Assembly: GCA_963082975.1 (NCBI GenBank)
Contig: OY720348.1
Coordinates: 65,931,719 to 65,995,718 of the forward strand
DNA from: Labia minor
Lineage: Eukaryota; Arthropoda; Insecta; Dermaptera; Spongiphoridae
Direction of reading: 5' to 3'
Length of the DNA stretch: 64,000 nucleotides
Shown: positions 1-10,944 of the stretch, one piece after another
Position numbering within the stretch: the stretch's first letter is position 1
Layout of the letters: each line of letters begins with the position of its first letter
Program-made: the position numbers and the translations under genes
The notes under the pieces: generated by a model
The model's input: only the letters and a program-made list of their open reading frames with translations
Told to the model about the DNA's origin: nothing
The model's database searches: none

Positions 1-371
1 GATTTATTTATATTTCTAGTGTTTGAATTGATGATATTAATAGAATTAATAGAATCAATGGATTTATTCTGATAATGTCTCGTATTAATTATTTTAGAAA
101 TTTCATTCATATGAAATTCTATATCGGTATTCATGCGTCTATTATATGTTCTATAAGATTTTATTTTATTATATAAACGAGAATGTTTTTTAATAATACT
201 TTTCCATTTTTTGCAGACATGATATGATTGATATAACGAAACGATATCTAATTTGTTAAATATAATTTCAATAATTTCGATTGGTAAATTATTTATAAAA
301 TTTTCATTAAGAATGATGGATTCTGAAAATAAAGAAAAATTGTAGGCAAATAAATCGTAATTGACATTCAT
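1..371 (-). CDS. F-box protein, copy 1 (cut by the window edge)
   Basis: This holds the ATG and codons 1-123; the C-terminal third lies outside the window. The visible protein matches the intact copies, with the F-box at about residues 29-60. It has a long leader, and the TATA box on the minus strand is at 714-721. Confidence 0.85.
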   Translation of the reverse strand, partial: MNVNYDLFAYNFSLFSESIILNENFINNLPIEIIEIIFNKLDIVSLYQSYHVCKKWKSIIKKHSRLYNKIKSYRTYNRRMNTDIEFHMNEISKIINTRHYQNKSIDSINSINIINSNTRNINK

Positions 372-688
372 TATGTTAGTGAAAAGAATAACTTTGATAT
401 ACCTACAATAGATAATAATAAATAAAATTGATAATTCAATGAAAGAAAAAGAGAATTATGTTTGAAGAATAATTTGTAAGTTATTTTAGAAGAAAAATAT
501 TATTTTTCTGAAAATATAATATAAATAATAATTACAATGAAATGAAATAAATATATATATAAAAATAATTAATCCACAGAGTCGATAAAGAATGAAATTA
601 AAAAGAATCAATATTTAATGAGTAAATAGAAATTGTACTAAAACTATTTTGATAATGTGTGTATCGGCTATGAAGTCCGGAGACAAAG

Positions 689-721
689 TGAAATCCATGT
701 ATAGTCCAGGCTGTATTTATA
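689..721 (-). promoter_or_regulatory. Core promoter of F-box copy 1 (TATA plus initiator)
   Basis: On the minus strand TATAAATA (714-721) is followed, about 31 bases downstream, by TTTCACTTTG with the probable start A at 689. That is the usual metazoan TATA-to-start distance. The leader to the ATG would be about 318 bases in this long-leader copy. No downstream promoter element is evident at +28. The segment sits in the only GC-richer stretch of the spacer. Confidence 0.5.
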
Positions 722-1461
722 GCAAAATTCACAGGTACAGTCGCATGCTAATAGAAGTAACTATTTAGAGTCAGTGAAAAAAAAATTAATCAAATAACTT
801 TTTAAAAAACATTATTTAAAAATAAATAATAAATATTTAAAAATAAAAAAAAAAATTAAAAAATAATAATATTAATTTAATCTTTATTGTTTTTGAACAT
901 TCACACATAATTTTATTTATTAATTTTAATGAATTATTTTGTTTGTTGTTGTTAAATTATTTGTTTAAGAACATATTTCTATCATATTCTAATTAAATTG
1001 TTTTTTTCTTTATTAGTAATATTTTTTTATAAAAAAAAAACAACTGAATTTTAAAATACATGAAATGAATAAAATATTATATTTTAAATTATTTGTCAAT
1101 CTAATGAAATATAATGACAACGAATTAATAAAATTTTTGTGATTTTCAGATATAAATTTAGAGATAAATCTACATATTAATTGAAAATAGTACAGTTTAA
1201 AGAATGGTAGTATCAAACTAAAGAAAAACAATTAAATAAATATTTTTTATTTTCAAGTACAACTATTGAAAAAAGCAAAATCTGGATACAAGTGAGTATA
1301 ATAAATAAAAATGTAAATAGAATAAAGGAAATATATAAGGTTAAACTAAAATAAATGATTAAATAAGAAATATTTTTCAAACTTGAGATTTTTATTCAAA
1401 TTTTTGAGGTAAAAGTAACAAACAAAATAAAATTATAATAGAAATTGTTAGAATAAATAAA

Positions 1462-1467
1462 TTTATT
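1462..1467 (-). terminator. Candidate polyadenylation signal of F-box copy 2
   Basis: This is the first AATAAA on the minus strand downstream of the copy 2 stop, about 245 bases after it. A T-rich stretch with TG steps follows within 60 bases. In DNA this AT-rich, AATAAA occurs by chance, so this is only a candidate. It recurs at the same place in every unit. Confidence 0.3.
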
Positions 1468-1523
1468 GTTTCAAATAATAGGAATGTTTACATAATGAAA
1501 ACTAATAAAAATAGGAAAGTATT

Positions 1524-1548
1524 ATAAATAAATAAATAAATAAAAAAA
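1524..1548. repeat. AAAT microsatellite in the spacer (representative)
   Basis: Four to five AAAT units run into an A-run about 165 bases downstream of the F-box stop. The tract has the same length in most units. It is one repeat longer near 51506 and shorter near 60815, both towards the right end of the array. Confidence 0.8.
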
Positions 1549-1711
1549 AGGAAAAATTTTTAAATAGAGAAATTATTTTTAGTACATGTTAATAAATAAT
1601 AAATCTTTTTGATAAGGAGATGTTGTATTAATTAAATTATATCAACTCGAAGGAAAAAATAATATATTTCCCTCTCTTACATCTGTCATGTTAATATCTC
1701 TTATATATTAA

Positions 1712-2233
1712 TTATAATAATCGTCTTAGTTTTTGTTTATTTTTAATGTTTTGTTTCTCATATTGAATTTGATTTGTGGTTTGTTTTAAAAATGTTTTCT
1801 TTTTTCTTGTCATTTGTCTATTTTCACTGGTTTCAACTATTCTACTATCTAAGAATTTGTTTGATTTATTTATATTTCTAGTGTTTGAATTGATGATATT
1901 AATAGAATTAATAGAATCAATGGATTTATTCTGATAATGTCTCGTATTAATTATTTTAGAAATTTCATTCATATGAAATTCTATATCGGTATTCATGCGT
2001 CTATTATATGTTCTATAAGATTTTATTTTATTATATAAACGAGAATGTTTTTTAATAATACTTTTCCATTTTTTGCAGACATGATATGATTGATATAACG
2101 AAACGATATCTAATTTGTTAAATATAATTTCAATAATTTCGATTGGTAAATTATTTATAAAATTTTCATTAAGAATGATGGATTCTGAAAATAAAGAAAA
2201 ATTGTAGGCAAATAAATCGTAATTGACATTCAT
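1712..2233 (-). CDS. F-box domain protein, copy 2 (reference copy)
   Basis: This single exon encodes 173 residues. Residues 29-60 are an F-box: L29-P30-x-E32-I33, I37-F38-x-x-L41, S45-L46, V52-C53-K54-x-W56. F-boxes bind Skp1 and tether it to Cul1 in SCF ubiquitin ligases. The first 28 residues are not a convincing signal peptide. The rest (about 75-173) is rich in Lys, Asn, Ser and Arg, looks disordered, has a basic patch R143-K146 and ends L169-R-R-L-L173; no LRR, WD40 or Kelch repeats are visible, so no substrate can be named. The ATG has A at -3. In copies 8, 9, 15, 17, 24, 26 and 32 an in-frame GTG lies 21 bases upstream, but GTG is not a normal eukaryotic start. It has a short leader with the TATA box at 2559-2566. 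The next stop is 1832 bases on. Confidence 0.9.
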   Translation of the reverse strand: MNVNYDLFAYNFSLFSESIILNENFINNLPIEIIEIIFNKLDIVSLYQSYHVCKKWKSIIKKHSRLYNKIKSYRTYNRRMNTDIEFHMNEISKIINTRHYQNKSIDSINSINIINSNTRNINKSNKFLDSRIVETSENRQMTRKKKTFLKQTTNQIQYEKQNIKNKQKLRRLL

Positions 2234-2499
2234 TATGTTAGTGAAAAGAATAACTTTGATATACCTACAATAGATAATAATAAATAAAATTGATAATTCA
2301 ATGAAAGAAAAAGAGAATTATGTTTGAAGAATAATTTGTAAGTTATTTTAGAAGAAAAATATAATATAAATAATAATTACAATGAGATGAAATAAATATA
2401 TATATAAAAATTATTAATCCACAGAGTCGATAAAGAATGAAATTAAAAAGAATCAATATTTAATGAGTAAATAGAAATTGTACTAAAAATATTTTGATA

Positions 2500-2613
2500 A
2501 TGTGTGTATCGGCTATGAAGTCCGGAGACAAAGTGAAATCCATGTATAGTCCAGGCTGTATTTATAGCAAAATTCACAGGTACAGTCGCATGCTAATAGA
2601 AGTAACTATTTAG
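2500..2613 (+). other. 37-codon plus-strand ORF overlapping the F-box promoter
   Basis: An ATG-initiated frame of 37 codons runs through the GC-richer island antisense to the F-box gene. Every unit I inspected keeps it open. The only change noticed inside it is TCG to TCT (synonymous Ser) near 28404 and 45080. The product resembles nothing I recognise. The stretch also contains the F-box TATA box and start site, which may be the real reason for its composition. Coding status is doubtful. Confidence 0.2.
2534..2566 (-). promoter_or_regulatory. Core promoter of F-box copy 2 (representative short leader)
   Basis: TATAAATA is at 2559-2566 and TTTCACTTTG with the start A at 2534, giving a leader of about 301 bases. 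CAGGTA lies on the plus strand at 2577-2582, about 11 bases upstream of the TATA box. The arrangement recurs in all units: the TATA box starts 326 bases above the ATG end of the gene in short-leader copies and 343 above it in long-leader copies. It is predicted from motif and spacing only. Confidence 0.5.
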
Positions 2614-3543
2614 AGTCAGTGAAAAAAAAATTAATCAAATAACTTTTTAAAAAACATTATTTAAAAATAAATAATAAATATTTAAAAATAAAAAAAAAAA
2701 TTAAAAAATAATAATATTAATATTTTTGAACATTCACACATAATTTTATTTATTAATTTTAATGAATTATTTTGTTTGTTGTTATTAAATTATTTGTTTA
2801 AGAACATATTTCTATCATATTCTAATTAAATTGTTTTTTTCTTTATTAGTAATATTTTTTATAAAAAAAAAACAACTGAATTTTAAAATACTTGAAATGA
2901 ATAAAATATTATATTTTAAATTATTTGTCAATCTAATGAAATATAATGACAACGAATTAATAAAATTTTTGTGATTTTCAGATATAAATTTAGAGATAAA
3001 TCTACATATTAATTGAAAATAGTACAGTTTAAAGAATGGTAGTATCAAACTAATGAAAAACAATTAAATAAATATTTTTTATTTTCAAGTACAACTATTG
3101 AAAAAAGCAAAATCTTGATACAAGTGAGTATAATAAATAAAAATGTAAATAGAATAAAGGAAATATATAAGGTTAAACTAAAATAAATGATTAAATAAGA
3201 AATATTTTTCAAACTTGAGATTTTTATTCAAATTTTTGAGGTAAAAGTAACAAACAAAATAAAATTATAATAGAAATTGTTAGAATAAATAAATTTATTG
3301 TTTCAAATAATAGGAATGTTTACATAATGAAAACTAATAAAAATAGGAAAGTATTATAAATAAATAAATAAATAAAAAAAAGGAAAAATTTTTAAATAGA
3401 GAAATTATTTTTAGTACATGTTAATAAATAATAAATCTTTTTGATAAGGAGATGTTGTATTAATTAAATTATATCAACTCGAAGGAAAAAATAATATATT
3501 TCCCTCTCTTACATCTGTCATGTTAATATCTCTTATATATTAA

Positions 3544-4065
3544 TTATAATAATCGTCTTAGTTTTTGTTTATTTTTAATGTTTTGTTTCTCATATTGAAT
3601 TTGATTTGTGGTTTGTTTTAAAAATGTTTTCTTTTTTCTTGTCATTTGTCTATTTTCACTGGTTTCAACTATTCTACTATCTAAGAATTTGTTTGATTTA
3701 TTTATATTTCTAGTGTTTGAATTGATGATATTAATAGAATTAATAGAATCAATGGATTTATTCTGATAATGTCTCGTATTAATTATTTTAGAAATTTCAT
3801 TCATATGAAATTCTATATCGGTATTCATGCGTCTATTATATGTTCTATAAGATTTTATTTTATTATATAAACGAGAATGTTTTTTAATAATACTTTTCCA
3901 TTTTTTGCAGACATGATATGATTGATATAACGAAACGATATCTAATTTGTTAAATATAATTTCAATAATTTCGATTGGTAAATTATTTATAAAATTTTCA
4001 TTAAGAATGATGGATTCTGAAAATAAAGAAAAATTGTAGGCAAATAAATCGTAATTGACATTCAT
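3544..4065 (-). CDS. F-box domain protein, copy 3
   Basis: The protein is identical to copy 2. Long leader; TATA at 4408. The next gene's stop is 1862 bases on. The spacer is of the GATTAAATAAG type. Confidence 0.88.
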   Translation of the reverse strand: MNVNYDLFAYNFSLFSESIILNENFINNLPIEIIEIIFNKLDIVSLYQSYHVCKKWKSIIKKHSRLYNKIKSYRTYNRRMNTDIEFHMNEISKIINTRHYQNKSIDSINSINIINSNTRNINKSNKFLDSRIVETSENRQMTRKKKTFLKQTTNQIQYEKQNIKNKQKLRRLL

Positions 4066-5405
4066 TATGTTAGTGAAAAGAATAACTTTGATATACCTAC
4101 AATAGATAATAATAAATAAAATTGATAATTCAATGAAAGAAAAAGAGAATTATGTTTGAAGAATAATTTGTAAGTTATTTTAGAAGAAAAATATTATTTT
4201 TCTGAAAATATAATATAAATAATAATTACAATGAAATGAAATAAATATATATATAAAAATAATTAATCCACAGAGTCGATAAAGAATGAAATTAAAAAGA
4301 ATCAATATTTAATGAGTAAATAGAAATTGTACTAAAACTATTTTGATAATGTGTGTATCGGCTATGAAGTCCGGAGACAAAGTGAAATCCATGTATAGTC
4401 CAGGCTGTATTTATAGCAAAATTCACAGGTACAGTCGCATGCTAATAGAAGTAACTATTTAGAGTCAGTGAAAAAAAAATTAATCAAATAACTTTTTAAA
4501 AAACATTATTTAAAAATAAATAATAAATATTTAAAAATAAAAAAAAAAATTAAAAAATAATAATATTAATTTAATCTTTATTGTTTTTGAACATTCACAC
4601 ATAATTTTATTTATTAATTTTAATGAATTATTTTGTTTGTTGTTGTTAAATTATTTGTTTAAGAACATATTTCTATCATATTCTAATTAAATTGTTTTTT
4701 TCTTTATTAGTAATATTTTTTTATAAAAAAAAAACAACTGAATTTTAAAATACATGAAATGAATAAAATATTATATTTTAAATTATTTGTCAATCTAATG
4801 AAATATAATGACAACGAATTAATAAAATTTTTGTGATTTTCAGATATAAATTTAGAGATAAATCTACATATTAATTGAAAATAGTACAGTTTAAAGAATG
4901 GTAGTATCAAACTAAAGAAAAACAATTAAATAAATATTTTTTATTTTCAAGTACAACTATTGAAAAAAGCAAAATCTGGATACAAGTGAGTATAATAAAT
5001 AAAAATGTAAATAGAATAAAGGAAATATATAAGGTTAAACTAAAATAAATGATTAAATAAGAAATATTTTTCAAACTTGAGATTTTTATTCAAATTTTTG
5101 AGGTAAAAGTAACAAACAAAATAAAATTATAATAGAAATTGTTAGAATAAATAAATTTATTGTTTCAAATAATAGGAATGTTTACATAATGAAAACTAAT
5201 AAAAATAGGAAAGTATTATAAATAAATAAATAAATAAAAAAAAGGAAAAATTTTTAAATAGAGAAATTATTTTTAGTACATGTTAATAAATAATAAATCT
5301 TTTTGATAAGGAGATGTTGTATTAATTAAATTATATCAACTCGAAGGAAAAAATAATATATTTCCCTCTCTTACATCTGTCATGTTAATATCTCTTATAT
5401 ATTAA

Positions 5406-5927
5406 TTATAATAATCGTCTTAGTTTTTGTTTATTTTTAATGTTTTGTTTCTCATATTGAATTTGATTTGTGGTTTGTTTTAAAAATGTTTTCTTTTTTC
5501 TTGTCATTTGTCTATTTTCACTGGTTTCAACTATTCTACTATCTAAGAATTTGTTTGATTTATTTATATTTCTAGTGTTTGAATTGATGATATTAATAGA
5601 ATTAATAGAATCAATGGATTTATTCTGATAATGTCTCGTATTAATTATTTTAGAAATTTCATTCATATGAAATTCTATATCGGTATTCATGCGTCTATTA
5701 TATGTTCTATAAGATTTTATTTTATTATATAAACGAGAATGTTTTTTAATAATACTTTTCCATTTTTTGCAGACATGATATGATTGATATAACGAAACGA
5801 TATCTAATTTGTTAAATATAATTTCAATAATTTCGATTGGTAAATTATTTATAAAATTTTCATTAAGAATGATGGATTCTGAAAATAAAGAAAAATTGTA
5901 GGCAAATAAATCGTAATTGACATTCAT
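5406..5927 (-). CDS. F-box domain protein, copy 4
   Basis: The protein is identical to copy 2. Short leader; TATA at 6253. The spacer carries the 12-base-shorter form, giving an 1832-base step. The upstream spacer switches to the GAAATAATAAG type (about 6880). Confidence 0.88.
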   Translation of the reverse strand: MNVNYDLFAYNFSLFSESIILNENFINNLPIEIIEIIFNKLDIVSLYQSYHVCKKWKSIIKKHSRLYNKIKSYRTYNRRMNTDIEFHMNEISKIINTRHYQNKSIDSINSINIINSNTRNINKSNKFLDSRIVETSENRQMTRKKKTFLKQTTNQIQYEKQNIKNKQKLRRLL

Positions 5928-7237
5928 TATGTTAGTGAAAAGAATAACTTTGATATACCTACAATAGATAATAATAAATAAAATTGATAATTCAATGAAA
6001 GAAAAAGAGAATTATGTTTGAAGAATAATTTGTAAGTTATTTTAGAAGAAAAATATAATATAAATAATAATTACAATGAGATGAAATAAATATATATATA
6101 AAAATTATTAATCCACAGAGTCGATAAAGAATGAAATTAAAAAGAATCAATATTTAATGAGTAAATAGAAATTGTACTAAAAATATTTTGATAATGTGTG
6201 TATCGGCTATGAAGTCCGGAGACAAAGTGAAATCCATGTATAGTCCAGGCTGTATTTATAGCAAAATTCACAGGTACAGTCGCATGCTAATAGAAGTAAC
6301 TATTTAGAGTCAGTGAAAAAAAAATTAATCAAATAACTTTTTAAAAAACATTATTTAAAAATAAATAATAAATATTTAAAAATAAAAAAAAAAATTAAAA
6401 AATAATAATATTAATATTTTTGAACATTCACACATAATTTTATTTATTAATTTTAATGAATTATTTTGTTTGTTGTTATTAAATTATTTGTTTAAGAACA
6501 TATTTCTATCATATTCTAATTAAATTGTTTTTTTCTTTATTAGTAATATTTTTTATAAAAAAAAAACAACTGAATTTTAAAATACTTGAAATGAATAAAA
6601 TATTATATTTTAAATTATTTGTCAATCTAATGAAATATAATGACAACGAATTAATAAAATTTTTGTGATTTTCAGATATAAATTTAGAGATAAATCTACA
6701 TATTAATTGAAAATAGTACAGTTTAAAGAATGGTAGTATCAAACTAATGAAAAACAATTAAATAAATATTTTTTATTTTCAAGTACAACTATTGAAAAAA
6801 GCAAAATCTTGATACAAGTGAGTATAATAAATAAAAATGTAAATAGAATAAAGGAAATATATAAGGTTAAACTAAAATAAATGAAATAATAAGAAATATT
6901 TTTCAAACTTGAGATTTTTATTCAAATTTTTGAGGTAAAAGTAACAAACAAAATAAAATTATAATAGAAATTGTTAGAATAAATAAATTTATTGTTTCAA
7001 ATAATAGGAATGTTTACATAATGAAAACTAATAAAAATAGGAAAGTATTATAAATAAATAAATAAATAAAAAAAAGGAAAAATTTTTAAATAGAGAAATT
7101 ATTTTTAGTACATGTTAATAAATAATAAATCTTTTTGATAAGGAGATGTTGTATTAATTAAATTATATCAACTCGAAGGAAAAAATAATATATTTCCCTC
7201 TCTTACATCTGTCATGTTAATATCTCTTATATATTAA

Positions 7238-7759
7238 TTATAATAATCGTCTTAGTTTTTGTTTATTTTTAATGTTTTGTTTCTCATATTGAATTTGATT
7301 TGTGGTTTGTTTTAAAAATGTTTTCTTTTTTCTTGTCATTTGTCTATTTTCACTGGTTTCAACTATTCTACTATCTAAGAATTTGTTTGATTTATTTATA
7401 TTTCTAGTGTTTGAATTGATGATATTAATAGAATTAATAGAATCAATGGATTTATTCTGATAATGTCTCGTATTAATTATTTTAGAAATTTCATTCATAT
7501 GAAATTCTATATCGGTATTCATGCGTCTATTATATGTTCTATAAGATTTTATTTTATTATATAAACGAGAATGTTTTTTAATAATACTTTTCCATTTTTT
7601 GCAGACATGATATGATTGATATAACGAAACGATATCTAATTTGTTAAATATAATTTCAATAATTTCGATTGGTAAATTATTTATAAAATTTTCATTAAGA
7701 ATGATGGATTCTGAAAATAAAGAAAAATTGTAGGCAAATAAATCGTAATTGACATTCAT
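7238..7759 (-). CDS. F-box domain protein, copy 5
   Basis: The protein is identical to copy 2. Short leader; TATA at 8085; 1845-base step. The spacer upstream carries a G-to-T change near 8487, shared with copies 6 and 7, which puts a stop in the spacer open frame. Confidence 0.88.
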   Translation of the reverse strand: MNVNYDLFAYNFSLFSESIILNENFINNLPIEIIEIIFNKLDIVSLYQSYHVCKKWKSIIKKHSRLYNKIKSYRTYNRRMNTDIEFHMNEISKIINTRHYQNKSIDSINSINIINSNTRNINKSNKFLDSRIVETSENRQMTRKKKTFLKQTTNQIQYEKQNIKNKQKLRRLL

Positions 7760-9082
7760 TATGTTAGTGAAAAGAATAACTTTGATATACCTACAATAGA
7801 TAATAATAAATAAAATTGATAATTCAATGAAAGAAAAAGAGAATTATGTTTGAAGAATAATTTGTAAGTTATTTTAGAAGAAAAATATAATATAAATAAT
7901 AATTACAATGAGATGAAATAAATATATATATAAAAATTATTAATCCACAGAGTCGATAAAGAATGAAATTAAAAAGAATCAATATTTAATGAGTAAATAG
8001 AAATTGTACTAAAAATATTTTGATAATGTGTGTATCGGCTATGAAGTCCGGAGACAAAGTGAAATCCATGTATAGTCCAGGCTGTATTTATAGCAAAATT
8101 CACAGGTACAGTCGCATGCTAATAGAAGTAACTATTTAGAGTCAGTGAAAAAAAAATTAATCAAATAACTTTTTAAAAAACATTATTTAAAAATAAATAA
8201 TAAATATTTAAAAATAAAAAAAAAAATTAAAAAATAATAATATTAATTTAATCTTTATTGTTTTTGAACATTCACACATAATTTTATTTATTAATTTTAA
8301 TGAATTATTTTGTTTGTTGTTGTTAAATTATTTGTTTAAGAACATATTTCTATCATATTCTAATTAAATTGTTTTTTTCTTTATTAGTAATATTTTTTTA
8401 TAAAAAAAAAACAACTGAATTTTAAAATACATGAAATGAATAAAATATTATATTTTAAATTATTTGTCAATCTAATGAAATATAATTACAACGAATTAAT
8501 AAAATTTTTGTGATTTTCAGATATAAATTTAGAGATAAATCTACATATTAATTGAAAATAGTACAGTTTAAAGAATGGTAGTATCAAACTAAAGAAAAAC
8601 AATTAAATAAATATTTTTTATTTTCAAGTACAACTATTGAAAAAAGCAAAATCTGGATACAAGTGAGTATAATAAATAAAAATGTAAATAGAATAAAGGA
8701 AATATATAAGGTTAAACTAAAATAAATGAAATAATAAGAAATATTTTTCAAACTTGAGATTTTTATTCAAATTTTTGAGGTAAAAGTAACAAACAAAATA
8801 AAATTATAATAGAAATTGTTAGAATAAATAAATTTATTGTTTCAAATAATAGGAATGTTTACATAATGAAAACTAATAAAAATAGGAAAGTATTATAAAT
8901 AAATAAATAAATAAAAAAAAGGAAAAATTTTTAAATAGAGAAATTATTTTTAGTACATGTTAATAAATAATAAATCTTTTTGATAAGGAGATGTTGTATT
9001 AATTAAATTATATCAACTCGAAGGAAAAAATAATATATTTCCCTCTCTTACATCTGTCATGTTAATATCTCTTATATATTAA

Positions 9083-9604
9083 TTATAATAATCGTCTTAG
9101 TTTTTGTTTATTTTTAATGTTTTGTTTCTCATATTGAATTTGATTTGTGGTTTGTTTTAAAAATGTTTTCTTTTTTCTTGTCATTTGTCTATTTTCACTG
9201 GTTTCAACTATTCTACTATCTAAGAATTTGTTTGATTTATTTATATTTCTAGTGTTTGAATTGATGATATTAATAGAATTAATAGAATCAATGGATTTAT
9301 TCTGATAATGTCTCGTATTAATTATTTTAGAAATTTCATTCATATGAAATTCTATATCGGTATTCATGCGTCTATTATATGTTCTATAAGATTTTATTTT
9401 ATTATATAAACGAGAATGTTTTTTAATAATACTTTTCCATTTTTTGCAGACATGATATGATTGATATAACGAAACGATATCTAATTTGTTAAATATAATT
9501 TCAATAATTTCGATTGGTAAATTATTTATAAAATTTTCATTAAGAATGATGGATTCTGAAAATAAAGAAAAATTGTAGGCAAATAAATCGTAATTGACAT
9601 TCAT
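9083..9604 (-). CDS. F-box domain protein, copy 6
   Basis: The protein is identical to copy 2. Long leader; TATA at 9947; 1862-base step. The base pattern just upstream of the ATG (ATAAATTTG on the plus strand, 9622) is shared with copies 7, 14, 21 and 23. Confidence 0.88.
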   Translation of the reverse strand: MNVNYDLFAYNFSLFSESIILNENFINNLPIEIIEIIFNKLDIVSLYQSYHVCKKWKSIIKKHSRLYNKIKSYRTYNRRMNTDIEFHMNEISKIINTRHYQNKSIDSINSINIINSNTRNINKSNKFLDSRIVETSENRQMTRKKKTFLKQTTNQIQYEKQNIKNKQKLRRLL

Positions 9605-10944
9605 TATGTTAGTGAAAAGAATAAATTTGATATACCTACAATAGATAATAATAAATAAAATTGATAATTCAATGAAAGAAAAAGAGAATTATGTTTGAAG
9701 AATAATTTGTAAGTTATTTTAGAAGAAAAATATTATTTTTCTGAAAATATAATATAAATAATAATTACAATGAAATGAAATAAATATATATATAAAAATA
9801 ATTAATCCACAGAGTCGATAAAGAATGAAATTAAAAAGAATCAATATTTAATGAGTAAATAGAAATTGTACTAAAAATATTTTGATAATGTGTGTATCGG
9901 CTATGAAGTCCGGAGACAAAGTGAAATCCATGTATAGTCCAGGCTGTATTTATAGCAAAATTCACAGGTACAGTCGCATGCTAATAGAAGTAACTATTTA
10001 GAGTCAGTGAAAAAAAAATTAATCAAATAACTTTTTAAAAAACATTATTTAAAAATAAATAATAAATATTTAAAAATAAAAAAAAAAATTAAAAAATAAT
10101 AATATTAATTTAATCTTTATTGTTTTTGAACATTCACACATAATTTTATTTATTAATTTTAATGAATTATTTTGTTTGTTGTTGTTAAATTATTTGTTTA
10201 AGAACATATTTCTATCATATTCTAATTAAATTGTTTTTTTCTTTATTAGTAATATTTTTTTATAAAAAAAAAACAACTGAATTTTAAAATACATGAAATG
10301 AATAAAATATTATATTTTAAATTATTTGTCAATCTAATGAAATATAATTACAACGAATTAATAAAATTTTTGTGATTTTCAGATATAAATTTAGAGATAA
10401 ATCTACATATTAATTGAAAATAGTACAGTTTAAAGAATGGTAGTATCAAACTAAAGAAAAACAATTAAATAAATATTTTTTATTTTCAAGTACAACTATT
10501 GAAAAAAGCAAAATCTGGATACAAGTGAGTATAATAAATAAAAATGTAAATAGAATAAAGGAAATATATAAGGTTAAACTAAAATAAATGAAATAATAAG
10601 AAATATTTTTCAAACTTGAGATTTTTATTCAAATTTTTGAGGTAAAAGTAACAAACAAAATAAAATTATAATAGAAATTGTTAGAATAAATAAATTTATT
10701 GTTTCAAATAATAGGAATGTTTACATAATGAAAACTAATAAAAATAGGAAAGTATTATAAATAAATAAATAAATAAAAAAAAGGAAAAATTTTTAAATAG
10801 AGAAATTATTTTTAGTACATGTTAATAAATAATAAATCTTTTTGATAAGGAGATGTTGTATTAATTAAATTATATCAACTCGAAGGAAAAAATAATATAT
10901 TTCCCTCTCTTACATCTGTCATGTTAATATCTCTTATATATTAA

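Larger units (their letters stand above)
2234..3543. other. Inter-gene spacer (representative of all units)
   Basis: In plus-strand order this holds: the F-box leader (2234-2533); the GC-richer island with the core promoter (about 2500-2620); a block of A-runs and AAATA motifs (2620-2720); A/T-rich sequence with no supportable gene (2720-3350); the AAAT microsatellite (about 3356-3380); and the 3' flank of copy 3. A minus-strand open frame near 2815-3063 lacks an ATG and is broken in other units. Just upstream of the ATG, CTATTGTAG/GTATATC on the minus strand (2258-2273) resembles a splice acceptor, but no matching donor is convincing. Confidence 0.7.

Noticed and set aside
1013-1231. Hydrophobic 72-82 codon minus-strand frame in most spacers
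   Set aside because: It has no ATG (it opens at TTG), its C-terminus changes frame with a one-base T-run difference between units, and units upstream of copies 5, 6 and 7 carry a stop in it. Its hydrophobic look comes from T-rich sequence.
2506-2560. Hammerhead-ribozyme-like string in the promoter island (CTATGAAGTCCGGAGAC, then GTGAAAT)
   Set aside because: It superficially resembles CUGANGA, stem II and GAAA, but the invariant CUGANGA core is not matched, stem II has only three pairs (GUC/GAC), and extra bases precede GAAA.
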